A stretch of 64,000 bases of DNA from Oceaniovalibus sp. ACAM 378 (GCF_008085915.1 NZ_VSJK01000002.1:124001-188000); one strand, 5' to 3'. Positions 31,638-40,724 are shown, counted from the first letter of the stretch. The notes: a model not told the origin generated them from the letters alone. Numbers and translations are program-made.

Positions 31638-32836
31638 TGACCGCCGGAACCGCGCAGCGGATGCGCGCTTGGTCAGGCCCGGCTTTACTGTCCTACGGGT
31701 TTCGCCCGTTTTTTCTGGGTGGGGCGCTCTGTGCGGCCGGCGCGATGGTGCTGTGGGTTTTGATGTTGAGCGGTCAGGTGACCCTTCCGACACGCTTTGA
31801 CCCGGTGTCCTGGCACGCGCATGAGTTTCTGTTCGGGACGTTGGGCGCGATCCTTGCCGGTTTCCTGCTGACCGCGGTGCCGAACTGGACCGGGCGGTTG
31901 CCGGTCACCGGATGGTGGCTGGGCGGGCTTGCATTGCTCTGGCTTGCGGGACGTGTGGCCATTGCATTTTCGGCAAGCTTTTCATCGGGCACGACTGCCG
32001 GAATCGATCTGGCCTTTCCGATCCTGTTGGGCGCGGTGATCCTGCGCGAAATTCTGGCAGGCCGAAACTGGAAGAACCTGCCGGTTCTGGGCTTGCTTGC
32101 CGTATTCGCGCTTGCGAACGGGCTGTTCCATCTTGATGCGGCGCAGGGGCGGTTTGCGGCGCAGGGCGTCGGGTTGCGGCTGGGGGTTGGGACGGCTGTG
32201 ATGATGATCTCTCTCATTGGCGGACGTGTCGTTCCCTCATTCACCCGCAACTGGTTGGTCGGTCGGGGCCATCCCGCACGCCCCGCCCCGCCCATGCAAC
32301 AGTTCGACAAGGTGGTGTTGCTGTTTACGGCGGCGACCATGCTGTCGTGGGTGATCTGGCCCGCATCGGATCTGACCGGATATGCCATGCTGGGGATGGG
32401 TGTTTTGCATATCATCCGCCTTGCCCGCTGGCGGGGATGGCTGACTGCCGCCGAGCCTTTGGTTCTGGTGCTTCATGTGGGCTATGGGTTTTTGCCGTTG
32501 GGCGCATTGGCCGTGGGCGGCGCGATGCTTTGGCCTGATGTCTTCGCCTCGGGCGCGGCACAACATCTGTGGATGGCAGGGGCGATCGGTTTGATGACCT
32601 TGGCGGTGATGACACGCGCGACACTGGGGCACACCGGACGCCCCTTGAAGGCGGGGCCGGGCACTGTGGCGATTTATGTCATGGTGGTCTTGTCGGTCAC
32701 TGCACGGCTGGCCGCCGGTATCCTGCCCGATCTGCCGCTGGTTGAAGCGGCGGCAGTGTTCTGGATCGGCGCGTTCGCCGGATTTGTCGTTCTGTACGGT
32801 CCGTTGCTGCTGCGTGCGAAACCCGGCAAGGCGTGA
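31634..32836 (+). CDS. nnrS: NnrS family haem/copper membrane protein
   Basis: 400 aa with about twelve TM helices. The family signatures are SYGFRPFFLGGALCA near the N-terminus, WHAHEFLFGTLGAILAGFLLTAVPNWTG and MMISLIGGRVVPSFTRNWLVGRG. The conserved His residues of WHAHE are candidate metal ligands. NnrS is required for normal growth under NO in several proteobacteria and is typically NnrR- or NsrR-regulated. ATGA overlap with the haemoglobin gene and TGATG overlap with nnrU. Confidence 0.93.
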   Translation: MMTAGTAQRMRAWSGPALLSYGFRPFFLGGALCAAGAMVLWVLMLSGQVTLPTRFDPVSWHAHEFLFGTLGAILAGFLLTAVPNWTGRLPVTGWWLGGLALLWLAGRVAIAFSASFSSGTTAGIDLAFPILLGAVILREILAGRNWKNLPVLGLLAVFALANGLFHLDAAQGRFAAQGVGLRLGVGTAVMMISLIGGRVVPSFTRNWLVGRGHPARPAPPMQQFDKVVLLFTAATMLSWVIWPASDLTGYAMLGMGVLHIIRLARWRGWLTAAEPLVLVLHVGYGFLPLGALAVGGAMLWPDVFASGAAQHLWMAGAIGLMTLAVMTRATLGHTGRPLKAGPGTVAIYVMVVLSVTARLAAGILPDLPLVEAAAVFWIGAFAGFVVLYGPLLLRAKPGKA

Positions 32837-33507
32837 TGGGCTGGGCCGGATTCATCGCGGCTTTTGTTGCGTTCTTTGTCAGTCACCGGCTGCCGCTTCG
32901 ACCTGCGGTTCGGGCGCGGCTGGTTGGTGTGCTGGGCCGACGCGGGTTCACCATTGCCTATTCGGTCCTGTCGCTGGCGGTTCTTGCTTGGTTGATCGTG
33001 GCGGCAGCGCAGGCGCCTTATGTTGCCATCTGGAGCAGCGCGCCGTGGCAGGCATGGGTGCCGCTGGTCGCCATGGCGGCGGTCTGTCTCATCTTGTGTT
33101 TTGGCATCGCCCGGCCCAACCCGCTGTCCTTTGGCGGGGCGCGCAACGAAAGCTTTGATCCGGCACACCCCGGAATCGTTCGATGGATGCGGCATCCGCT
33201 TTTGGTGGGGCTGGCACTGTGGGCCGGGGCGCATCTGGTGCCGAATGGCGATCTGGCGCATGTGATCCTGTTCGGTCTGTTCGCCGGTTTTGCAATGCTG
33301 GGGATGCGGATCGTTGACCGGCGCAGGCAACGCGCGCTGGGCGCAGAGCATTGGGCATCCTTGCGCCAACAGATCGCCCTTGGCCCGCGCATACCGCATC
33401 CGGAATCGTGGAGCGGGGTCGGTATAAGGCTGCTTTTGGCTGCGTTGATCTATCTGGTCTTGTTGGCGCTTCACCCGGTCGTTCTGGGTGTCTCACCGCT
33501 GCCCTGA
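32836..33507 (+). CDS. nnrU: NnrU family membrane protein
   Basis: 223 aa with about six TM segments. NnrU features include FVSHRLPLRPAVRARLVGVLGRRGFTIAYSVLSLAVLAWLIVAA and the isoprenylcysteine-methyltransferase-like RHPLLVGLALWAGAHLVPNGDLAHVILFG and ARNESFDPAHPGIVRWMRHP segments. First described with denitrification genes in Rhodobacter; its biochemical role is unknown. The ATG at 32836 overlaps the nnrS stop by one base; a GTG three bases earlier is also possible. It is the last gene of the NO operon. Confidence 0.9.
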   Translation: MGWAGFIAAFVAFFVSHRLPLRPAVRARLVGVLGRRGFTIAYSVLSLAVLAWLIVAAAQAPYVAIWSSAPWQAWVPLVAMAAVCLILCFGIARPNPLSFGGARNESFDPAHPGIVRWMRHPLLVGLALWAGAHLVPNGDLAHVILFGLFAGFAMLGMRIVDRRRQRALGAEHWASLRQQIALGPRIPHPESWSGVGIRLLLAALIYLVLLALHPVVLGVSPLP

Positions 33508-34123
33508 GCTGTCGTGATTGTCTGTCGGACCGGGCTGAACCATCGTGAAATTCCGGTTTGAACCGATCCTGTGAAACACTGCTTCGCACCGGCATCAGAG
33601 CCATCAGCGACCTTTTCTGTTCGGCAGAGACGAAATTGCGTCGCGGTGGGCCTTGCCCCTGAAATCGTATTGCGACCCGCCTGTGGTGCTGTTCGGCCCT
33701 TGGCAGGGTTCCGATACTGTAAATCGCGCTCCCCGCGCCAGCTAACCCCCATAAATCAAAGCGGATAGCAGGCAGAAGTCGCCCTGTTTTCAAGTGAAAA
33801 ACCATCCTGCGTCGGGTCAAAATCGCTGCGGCATCGGCAAGAAACCGACCGCCGAGTCAGGTGGTCAACCCCACTCAGTATTCAAATGCGACGCGCCTAA
33901 TGTCGCAAATGAGCACTTATCAGGTTGAATTCCTGAGGCATAAGGGTAGGTTGGCGACCGAGTTCGGCCAATCCCGTCGTCGCACACCGCCTTTACGGCA
34001 CCAGATTGCCGCGCAGGCAAATGCCTGCACAGGGCATGACTGTGGCACTGATGGGTTTTAGGTGGATGCGGCAACGCAAGGCTGTGACCCGTCAAAGACA
34101 GACACTTGAAGGAGAAACTGCAT
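33508..34123 (+). other. 616-bp intergenic region upstream of the betaine-type transporter
   Basis: I found no credible gene here. Open frames on both strands lack codon structure, start sites and family features. It contains an inverted repeat TGCGAC-N9-GTCGCA (33887-33892 and 33902-33907) about 220 bp before the first binding-protein start, a possible regulator site. The AAGGAGAAA at 34110-34118 is the ribosome site of the next gene. Confidence 0.5.
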
Positions 34124-35095
34124 ATGAAGAACGTTATCTACGGCGCGGCCTTTATGGCACTTGCTGCCCCGACGGCGGTTTTGGCTCAGGAACAATGCGG
34201 CGATGTCACAATCACCGAGATGACCTGGGAGTCGGCGGCCATCGTTACGGCGGTTTCCAAGTTCCTGATGGAACAGGGCTATGGCTGCGACGTGACGGTG
34301 GTTCCGTCCGACACCACACCTGCGATCACCTCGCTGGCCGAAAACAACGAGCCCGATATCGTGACCGAGCTGTGGACCAACTCCACCGGTGAAGTCTATG
34401 AAAAGCTGAAAGCAGACGGCACGATCGAGGAATTGGGCCAGGTGCTTGATCCCGGCGGCGTCGAAGGCTGGTGGCTGCCGACCTATCTGGTCGAAGCACA
34501 TCCCGAACTTGCGACAATCGAAGGCGTGATGGCGAACCCCGAACTGGTTGGCGGCATGTTCCATAACTGCCCCGATGGCTGGGGTTGCCGCATTGTCAGT
34601 GACAACCTGGTCCGCGCCTTCAACCTCGAAGACTCGGGGATTGAGGTCTTCAACCACGGCTCGGGTGAGACACTGGCGACGTCGATGGCCTCGGCCTATC
34701 AGGACGAAAAGCCTTGGTTTGGCTATTATTGGGGGCCGACTACGCCTCTGGGCAAATACGCCATGACCAGCATCGATCTGGGCGAATATGACGAAGCGGC
34801 GCATCTGAACAACCAGAACACCCAAGCGGACGATCCCAAGCCGTCGGCGTTCCCCGCCGCGCCCGTGCTGACCGTTGTCACGAAGGACTTCATGGCAAGC
34901 CATCCTGACATCGCCGAGTTGATGGGCAACGTCACCTTCAAGACCGACACGATGAGCCAGCTTCTGGCGTGGAAAGAAGAAAACAACGCCTCGAACGAAG
35001 AAGCGGCGGTATATTTCCTCCAGAACAATGTCGATGAGTGGAGCACCTGGATCAACGATGGCGCAACAGAAAAGCTGTCGGCACTGCTGAAATAA
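34124..35095 (+). CDS. Glycine-betaine/choline-type ABC transporter binding protein (first paralogue)
   Basis: 323 aa. Start at ATG 34124 after AAGGAGAAA. The signal peptide ends VLAQ-E. It is an OpuAC/ProX-type fold: CGDVTITEMTWESAAIVTAVSKFLMEQGYGCDV, NNEPDIVTELWTNSTGEVYEKLKADG, GVEGWWLPTYLVEAHPEL and KPWFGYYWGPTTPLGKY. The aromatic residues Trp and Tyr in WWLPTY and FGYYW are candidates for cation-pi binding of a quaternary amine. Cysteines at GGMFHNCPDGWGCRI are probably a disulfide. An intrinsic terminator follows. About 60% similar by eye to the next gene. Confidence 0.88.
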   Translation: MKNVIYGAAFMALAAPTAVLAQEQCGDVTITEMTWESAAIVTAVSKFLMEQGYGCDVTVVPSDTTPAITSLAENNEPDIVTELWTNSTGEVYEKLKADGTIEELGQVLDPGGVEGWWLPTYLVEAHPELATIEGVMANPELVGGMFHNCPDGWGCRIVSDNLVRAFNLEDSGIEVFNHGSGETLATSMASAYQDEKPWFGYYWGPTTPLGKYAMTSIDLGEYDEAAHLNNQNTQADDPKPSAFPAAPVLTVVTKDFMASHPDIAELMGNVTFKTDTMSQLLAWKEENNASNEEAAVYFLQNNVDEWSTWINDGATEKLSALLK

Positions 35096-35112
35096 GCAGT
35101 CGCCAAAAATCC

Positions 35113-35155
35113 GGCCGGGGGCGTCCACAGATGTCGGCCCCGGCCATCGTTTTTT
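35113..35155 (+). terminator. Intrinsic terminator after the first binding-protein gene
   Basis: Arms GGCCGGGG (35113-35120) and CCCCGGCC (35138-35145) with further G/C pairing inside, followed by ATCG and a T6 run (35150-35155). Only 31 bp separate it from the next start, so the downstream genes probably depend on read-through. Confidence 0.85.
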
Positions 35156-35186
35156 GAAGAGCAACAATAACAAGGAGAAACCTGCT

Positions 35187-36158
35187 ATGATAAAACGTAT
35201 TCTGTCCGCCACCGTGATTGCCGCTGCGGCCCCTTCAATTGCCGCCGCCGACTGCGGTGAAGTTACCATCACCGAGATGACTTTTGCCTCGGCCATCATC
35301 ACCACCGAGATCGCTTCGTTCCTGATGGAGCAGGGCTACGGCTGCAACGTGACCCGCGTACCCTCCGACACGATCCCGGCGCTGACATCGCTTTCCGAGA
35401 ACAACGAACCCGATATCGTCACCGAGCTTTGGGTCAATTCCGGTGGCGCATCCTATGACAAGCTGAAAGCCGATGGCGTGATCGTCGATCTGGCCAGAGT
35501 GCTGGAGCCCGGCGGCGTCGAGGCATGGTGGATTCCCACTTATCTTGCCGATGCGCACCCCGAATTGAAAACGATTCAGGGGATCATCGACAACCCCGAA
35601 CTGGTCGGCAACCGGTTCAACAACTGCCCCGATGGCGGTTGGGTGTGTGGCATCATCAACCATAACATCGCGCGGTCCTATGACTTTGACGCAGCCGGAA
35701 TCGAGGTTTTTGATCACGGTTCGGGCGAGACGCTGGCCGCATCGCTTGCCGCTGCCTATGAAGACAAAGAGCCGTGGTTCGGATATTATTGGGAACCGAC
35801 AGCGATCATGGGTCGTTATGACATGACAATGGTCGACATCGGCGCCGTTGATGTCGACGCGCATGAGGGAAACCTGGACCCGAACGTGGCCGATCCCAAG
35901 CCGAGCGCCTATCCGCCCAGCCTTGTCTATACAGTTGCCACGACATCATTCGTCGAGCGCGAGCCTGAAGTGGCCGCAATGATGGGCAAGCTCAGCTTTC
36001 CGACCGATGAGATGAGCGCGCTTCTGGCGTGGAAAGGTGACAGCAACGCTTCGACCGAAGAGGCTGCAGTCTATTTCCTGACAAACAACAAGGAAATATG
36101 GGCCGATTGGCTGAACGACGACGCACGTGCACGGTTGTCCAAGCTGTTGGGGGGCTGA
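35187..36158 (+). CDS. Glycine-betaine/choline-type ABC transporter binding protein (second paralogue)
   Basis: 323 aa, the same length as its upstream paralogue. Start at 35187 after AAGGAGAAA, the same ribosome-site sequence. The signal ends IAAA-D. The conserved order is ITEMTFASAIITTEIASFLMEQGYGCNV, EPDIVTELWVNSGGASYDKLKADG, GGVEAWWIPTYLADAHPEL and EPWFGYYWEPTAIMGRY. Differences from paralogue one cluster near the second aromatic motif (WGPTTPLGK versus WEPTAIMGR), which may alter specificity. It shares one permease and ATPase with it. Confidence 0.88.
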   Translation: MIKRILSATVIAAAAPSIAAADCGEVTITEMTFASAIITTEIASFLMEQGYGCNVTRVPSDTIPALTSLSENNEPDIVTELWVNSGGASYDKLKADGVIVDLARVLEPGGVEAWWIPTYLADAHPELKTIQGIIDNPELVGNRFNNCPDGGWVCGIINHNIARSYDFDAAGIEVFDHGSGETLAASLAAAYEDKEPWFGYYWEPTAIMGRYDMTMVDIGAVDVDAHEGNLDPNVADPKPSAYPPSLVYTVATTSFVEREPEVAAMMGKLSFPTDEMSALLAWKGDSNASTEEAAVYFLTNNKEIWADWLNDDARARLSKLLGG

Positions 36159-36195
36159 CGGACCGGGCCGCAAGGCCACGACAACTCCATAGTAG

Positions 36196-36235
36196 CGCGA
36201 CGCGGCATCCTTCGGATCGCCGGTCGCGTTTTCTT
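36196..36235 (+). terminator. Intrinsic terminator after the second binding-protein gene
   Basis: Outer arms CGCGAC (36196-36201) and GTCGCG (36223-36228), an inner ATCC-TTC-GGAT hairpin and intervening G/C pairs with a bulge, followed by TTTTCTT. It lies about 45 bp before the permease start. Confidence 0.75.
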
Positions 36236-36280
36236 ATCAGATGAAAGAATGGGCCGCAGTCCGGCCCGAAAGAGGACTAC

Positions 36281-37315
36281 ATGGCGACATACGATTTCAT
36301 TTTTAACGGCCTTGGGCTTAAGGATTGGTGTGGCGGCGGCGGCGATGGCGGCGGTTTGACATCAATGGCGCAGCTGCTCGGCGAAACCGCAGGCGAAGAG
36401 GCCGTGGTTTCGGCCTGGGATACTCCGTTTCCGTCCCTTGATACATTGCACGAGGCTTGCGCCAAGGTGCCTCAGTCGCGCGAACTGACCAGCGGGCTGG
36501 AAGAAGGCTTTCTTGCCATCAAGGACACTTTGAAAGTGATCGTGGATCCGCTGACCCAACCGCTCAGCTGGGCGTTGAACGATGCGCTGTGGGTGATGCA
36601 GGCGGTGCCGTGGTTCATCATGATCCCGCTGCTGATGCTGATTGCCTATGTTGTCGCGCGATCAATGAGCCTGGTCGGGCTTGTCGCCTTGTGTTTCGGC
36701 TTCCTCGCCTTTGTCGACTACTATGACTATACGATGCAGACTCTGGCGATCATATTTGTCTGCGCGATCATATGTGTGCTTTTAGGTGTGCCGATCGGCA
36801 TTGCCATGTCGCGCAGTGACCGGGTGCAGCGCGTGATGATTCCGATTCTGGACATGCTCCAGACCTTGCCGCCGTTTGTGTATCTGATCCCGCTGATCTT
36901 CCTGTTTTCGGTGACCGAGCCAAAGCTCTATGGCATCGCGATCATCCTTTACGCCATTGTGCCGGTGATCCGCCTGACCGATCTTGGTATCCGTCTGGTT
37001 GACCCTGACGTGATCGAAGCGGCAGACGCTTTTGGCATGACCAAAAGCCAAAAGCTGTTCAATGTGCAGATCCCGCTGGCCCTGCCCAACATCATGGCCG
37101 GTGTGAACCAGACAATCATGATGAGCCTCGCAATGGTTGTCATTGCATCGCTTGTGTCGGCCCCCGGTCTGGGCGTGCTGGTGCTGCGCGGTATCCGGTC
37201 GCTCGAACTTGGCGTCGGCCTCCTGTCCGGTCTGGGCATCGTTCTGCTTGCGATCATTCTCGACCGCGTGACCAAGGCGGCGCTTGCCCGCATCAACGCC
37301 AGCCAAGCGCGATAG
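36281..37315 (+). CDS. ProW/OpuAB-type ABC transporter permease
   Basis: 344 aa. A soluble N-terminal part of ~100 residues, including an unusual glycine run DWCGGGGDGGGLTS at about 15-28, precedes about seven TM segments. The inner-membrane-component signature is IRLTDLGIRLVDPDVIEAADAFGMTKSQKLFNVQIPLALPNIMAGVNQTIMMSLAMVVIASLV, the ProW-type EAA loop. It should import a quaternary amine such as glycine betaine, either as an osmoprotectant or as a carbon/nitrogen source. GAAAGAGG precedes the start. Confidence 0.9.
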   Translation: MATYDFIFNGLGLKDWCGGGGDGGGLTSMAQLLGETAGEEAVVSAWDTPFPSLDTLHEACAKVPQSRELTSGLEEGFLAIKDTLKVIVDPLTQPLSWALNDALWVMQAVPWFIMIPLLMLIAYVVARSMSLVGLVALCFGFLAFVDYYDYTMQTLAIIFVCAIICVLLGVPIGIAMSRSDRVQRVMIPILDMLQTLPPFVYLIPLIFLFSVTEPKLYGIAIILYAIVPVIRLTDLGIRLVDPDVIEAADAFGMTKSQKLFNVQIPLALPNIMAGVNQTIMMSLAMVVIASLVSAPGLGVLVLRGIRSLELGVGLLSGLGIVLLAIILDRVTKAALARINASQAR

Positions 37316-37327
37316 GGGAAAGCCATC

Positions 37328-38395
37328 ATGACCAAGCAAGAGAACAAGATCTCCATCCGTCACCTTTACAAGGTTTTCGGAGATGACCCCGAACCGGCCC
37401 TGCAATACGTCAAGGACGGGATGGGCAAAACCGAACTGCTGGAAGAGCACAATCATGTGCTCGGCCTGAACGATATCAACGTCGACGTGCCCGCCGGGAA
37501 AACGACGGTGATCATGGGTCTGTCCGGGTCAGGAAAATCGACCCTGATCCGGCACCTCAATCGGTTGATCGAACCGACAGCGGGCGAAGTCTGGGTCGAT
37601 GGCGAGAATATTCTGGAGTACAACGACAAACAGTTGCGGCACCTGCGCCAGCACAAGATGTCGATGGTGTTCCAGAAATTCGCACTGTTGCCACATCGGA
37701 CCGTCTTGCAGAACGCCGGGCTTGCGCCCTCGATCGAGGGTCAGAGCGAACGTGTCTATGCCGACGACGCCCGCAAATGGCTTGATCGGGTCGGTCTTCA
37801 TGGTCAGAGCGAGCAGTATCCGCACCAGTTATCAGGCGGGATGCAGCAGCGGGTGGGCATCGCCCGCGCGTTGACCAGCAATTCCGACATCATGCTGATG
37901 GACGAAGCGTTTTCGGCACTGGACCCGCTGATCCGTACCGACATGCAGGATCTGCTGAACGAACTGCAGGCCGAGTTGCAAAAGACGGTGGTGTTCATCA
38001 CGCACGATCTGGATGAAGCGTTGAAACTGGCCGAGCATCTGGTGATCCTCAAAGACGGTTTCGTTGTCCAGCAGGGCGAGCCACAGCATATCCTGCTGAA
38101 CCCGGCGGACCCATATATCGAAGATTTCGTAAGCGATATCAACCGCGCCCGCGTGCTGCGTGTGCGTTCGATCATGGCAACTACACCGGATGCCCCGGGC
38201 GAAATGGCCGGCGAGATCGACCATGACGACACGCTGGAATCGGTGATCGCGCTGTCCGAAGGCGACACGGGGCGCACTTACCGTGTGATGAAACAGGGCG
38301 ATGCCGTCGGCGTGCTGCAAATGCGGAGTCTGGTGCGCGCGCTGGTCCCATCCGATAAATCGGACGATCCGGAAAGCGCACGCCGCAGCGGTTAA
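37328..38395 (+). CDS. ProV/OpuAA-type ABC transporter ATPase with C-terminal CBS-like region
   Basis: 355 aa. The ProV-type N-terminus ISIRHLYKVFGDDPEPALQYVKDGMGKTELLEE is followed by Walker A GLSGSGKST, Q-loop VFQKFALLPHRTV, signature LSGGMQQRVGIARAL, Walker B IMLMDEAFSALD and switch His ITHDLDEAL. The C-terminal ~80 residues resemble a single CBS-type module, which in OpuA senses ionic strength. It lies 12 bp after the permease gene. Confidence 0.92.
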   Translation: MTKQENKISIRHLYKVFGDDPEPALQYVKDGMGKTELLEEHNHVLGLNDINVDVPAGKTTVIMGLSGSGKSTLIRHLNRLIEPTAGEVWVDGENILEYNDKQLRHLRQHKMSMVFQKFALLPHRTVLQNAGLAPSIEGQSERVYADDARKWLDRVGLHGQSEQYPHQLSGGMQQRVGIARALTSNSDIMLMDEAFSALDPLIRTDMQDLLNELQAELQKTVVFITHDLDEALKLAEHLVILKDGFVVQQGEPQHILLNPADPYIEDFVSDINRARVLRVRSIMATTPDAPGEMAGEIDHDDTLESVIALSEGDTGRTYRVMKQGDAVGVLQMRSLVRALVPSDKSDDPESARRSG

Positions 38396-38792
38396 AGGCG
38401 CGCAATTCCGGCAGGGTGCGGGCCGCTTCGGCTGTGACCTGCACTCAGCCGGTGCTCGCGCGAAAATTGACACATGATGCCCGTTCGGCAGCATTTTGTC
38501 GGGCTTTGCGAATAGGTTTTCCAAGGTCCGTTGCTGGAGCATGGATTGAGGGATGCGGATGCCACGCGGCCAGCCAATACATGGCGCCCGCGAATGGGAA
38601 ATCGTTGCTTATCCCGCCCATGAGGGCAGGACTTTCTGCAACCCATGCAAGGAAAGCGAGCCGTGCGATCCTCGGTATCCGTGGAATGGCGCGGTTGAAT
38701 CGCACAAAACCGAACAACCTTGTCCAAACCTGATCGCCGGTCAGACATTATCCTCGAGAAAAGTGGGGGATAATAATATGATACAGAAAAAG
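38396..38792. other. 397-bp region between the transporter operon and tRNA-Glu
   Basis: No gene is supported on either strand. ATTATCC (38747-38753) and GGATAAT (38768-38774) form an inverted repeat just downstream of the tRNA on its own strand, which could help end its transcript. Confidence 0.45.
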
Positions 38793-38867
38793 TGGCAGCC
38801 CGTAGGGGAATCGAACCCCTCTTTCCAGGTTGAAAACCTGGCGTCCTAACCGATAGACGAACGGGCC
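38793..38867 (-). tRNA. tRNA-Glu (anticodon UUC)
   Basis: 75 nt including an encoded CCA. The acceptor stem is GGCCCGT against ACGGGCT (one G-U), the anticodon stem is CCAGG/CCTGG with loop TTTTCAA giving anticodon UUC, and the T arm is AGGGG-TTCGATT-CCCCT. All four arms fold. Confidence 0.97.
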
Positions 38868-38951
38868 ACTGTTGGTGCGGTGGTAACTAGGCAAACTGTG
38901 GACCGGTGGCAAGAGTGATTTGCATGTTTGAATGCGAAATATTGAATGGCG

Positions 38952-40724
38952 TCAGGCGAGGGCCGCATCCTCAAGCCGCAACTGGACTCGGCTGCGCCCG
39001 CCCCACTGGTTGATTTCCAGACGCCCGGCCAGATGAACGCGCTGACCGCGCAGTTCGGACAGGGTAATTCCCAGCGCTCCTTCGAAAGCGCCAAAGCAGA
39101 TGGCATCGATTCGCGGGCCCTGTCCGTCACTGAATGATACCTTGAGATGGGCCTCGCCAACCCGTCGGGCGCTGTGGATCGTGCAGTCGGGAAAGGCGAA
39201 GCGGGGCGCGGGGGCGGCCATGCCGAACGGGCCTGCCTGCTCAAGCTGCGTTACCAGTTCAGGGGTTGCTGCGCCGGGCATCAGCACGCCGTCGAGCCGT
39301 AACGCCTGTGCGCCGCCTTGACCTGCGCCCTGACGGGCCAGCAGCTCTGCCATACGGGCCATCGCAGGCTCCAGCTTGTCGGCAGCCACAGTCAGGCCCG
39401 CCGCCATCCGGTGACCGCCCCCTTTCAGCAGCAGGCCCTCGGACGCCACCCGCTGAACGACCGAACCGAGGTCGACGCCGGAAACCGATCTGGCCGAACC
39501 CTTGCCGATGCCGTCGTCCAGCCCGATCACCACGGCGGGCCGGTTGAACGCCTCTTTCAGCCGGGCGGCGACGATGCCGACCACGCCGGGGTGCCAGCCG
39601 TCACCCGCTGCCCAGACCAGCGGTCCGTCCACGCCGCGGGCCTCGGCCTGAACCATGGCTGCGGCGCGCACCGCCGCCTCGATCTCGCGACGTTCAGTGT
39701 TCAACTGGTCCAGTCGTTCGGCCAGCGCTGCCGCTTCGTGATCATCCGCCGTCGACAGCAGGCGTGCACCAAGATCCGCCGCGCCGATTCGGCCGCCGGC
39801 ATTCACCCGTGGCCCCAGCAGGAAACCAAGGTGATAGGGTTTCGGCGCTGTATCCATCTTGGCGACATCGCAGAGCGCCACCAGACCGGGTCTTTGCCGC
39901 CGCGCCATCACCACCAGCCCCTGACGGACCAGCGCGCGGTTGACCCCTGTCAGCGGCGCTACGTCCGCCACTGTCGCCAGCGCCACGAGATCAAGCATCG
40001 CCATCAGGTCGGGGCCGGTCACCCCATCACCGCGCAACCGGCGGTTGGCCTCGACCAACATCAGAAACACCACTCCAGCGGCGCAGAGATGCCCCAGGTC
40101 GCCGGTTTCGTCCTGTCGGTTCGGGTTCACCACTGCGACACAATCGGGCAGCACCTCGCCGCCCAGGTGATGGTCCAGCACGATCACATCTGCCGCTTTG
40201 GCCGCCGCGATCGGTTCGTGCGAAAGGGTGCCGCAATCGACACAGACGATCAGGTCGTGCTTTGCCGCCAGATCGGCCATCGCCGCCTCGTTCGGGCCAT
40301 AGCCCTCATCGATCCGGTCGGGAATATACAGGGTCGCGGCGGCGCCCATTTCGCGCAGCCAGCAGATCAGCAGCGCGGCAGAGGCGCCGCCGTCCACGTC
40401 ATAATCGGCAAAGATCGCGATGCGCTGCCGTTGCTTCACCGCCTGCAGGAACCTGTCCGTCGCGGTGCCCATGTCCCGCAGGGTCAGCGGATCGGGCAGC
40501 AGGTCGCGCAGGGCGGGGGCCAGAAACGAAGCGACCTCGGCGGGGGCGACACCGCGCCGGGCCATGACAGCGGACAGGGCAGGGGGCAGACCCGTCTCTT
40601 GTTCCATCGCCTCGGCCTGGCGTGCATCCTCGACCGAGGGGCCACGCCAGATCCGTCCGGTGATTGACGAGTCGACACCCAGAAAGGCCGGGATGTCGGC
40701 AGAGGGCGGGTCAGCAGGGATCAT
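38952..40724 (-). CDS. recJ: Single-stranded-DNA-specific exonuclease RecJ
   Basis: 590 aa. DHH phosphoesterase motifs are seen in order: FADYDVDGGASAALL (motif I), VCVDCGT (II), VIVLDHHLGG (III, the DHH) and ALATVADVAPL (IV). The DHHA1 domain includes GVVGIVAARLKEAFNRPAVVI and GGGHRMAAGLTV, and a C-terminal OB-like region ends HLAGRLEINQWGGRSRVQLRLEDAAL. It degrades 5' single strands in repair. Length is normal for the family. Confidence 0.95.
   Translation of the reverse strand: MIPADPPSADIPAFLGVDSSITGRIWRGPSVEDARQAEAMEQETGLPPALSAVMARRGVAPAEVASFLAPALRDLLPDPLTLRDMGTATDRFLQAVKQRQRIAIFADYDVDGGASAALLICWLREMGAAATLYIPDRIDEGYGPNEAAMADLAAKHDLIVCVDCGTLSHEPIAAAKAADVIVLDHHLGGEVLPDCVAVVNPNRQDETGDLGHLCAAGVVFLMLVEANRRLRGDGVTGPDLMAMLDLVALATVADVAPLTGVNRALVRQGLVVMARRQRPGLVALCDVAKMDTAPKPYHLGFLLGPRVNAGGRIGAADLGARLLSTADDHEAAALAERLDQLNTERREIEAAVRAAAMVQAEARGVDGPLVWAAGDGWHPGVVGIVAARLKEAFNRPAVVIGLDDGIGKGSARSVSGVDLGSVVQRVASEGLLLKGGGHRMAAGLTVAADKLEPAMARMAELLARQGAGQGGAQALRLDGVLMPGAATPELVTQLEQAGPFGMAAPAPRFAFPDCTIHSARRVGEAHLKVSFSDGQGPRIDAICFGAFEGALGITLSELRGQRVHLAGRLEINQWGGRSRVQLRLEDAALA

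Noticed and set aside
33508-34123. Possible insertion-sequence remnant before the betaine-type operon
   Set aside because: No terminal repeats, target duplication or transposase motif could be seen in either strand.
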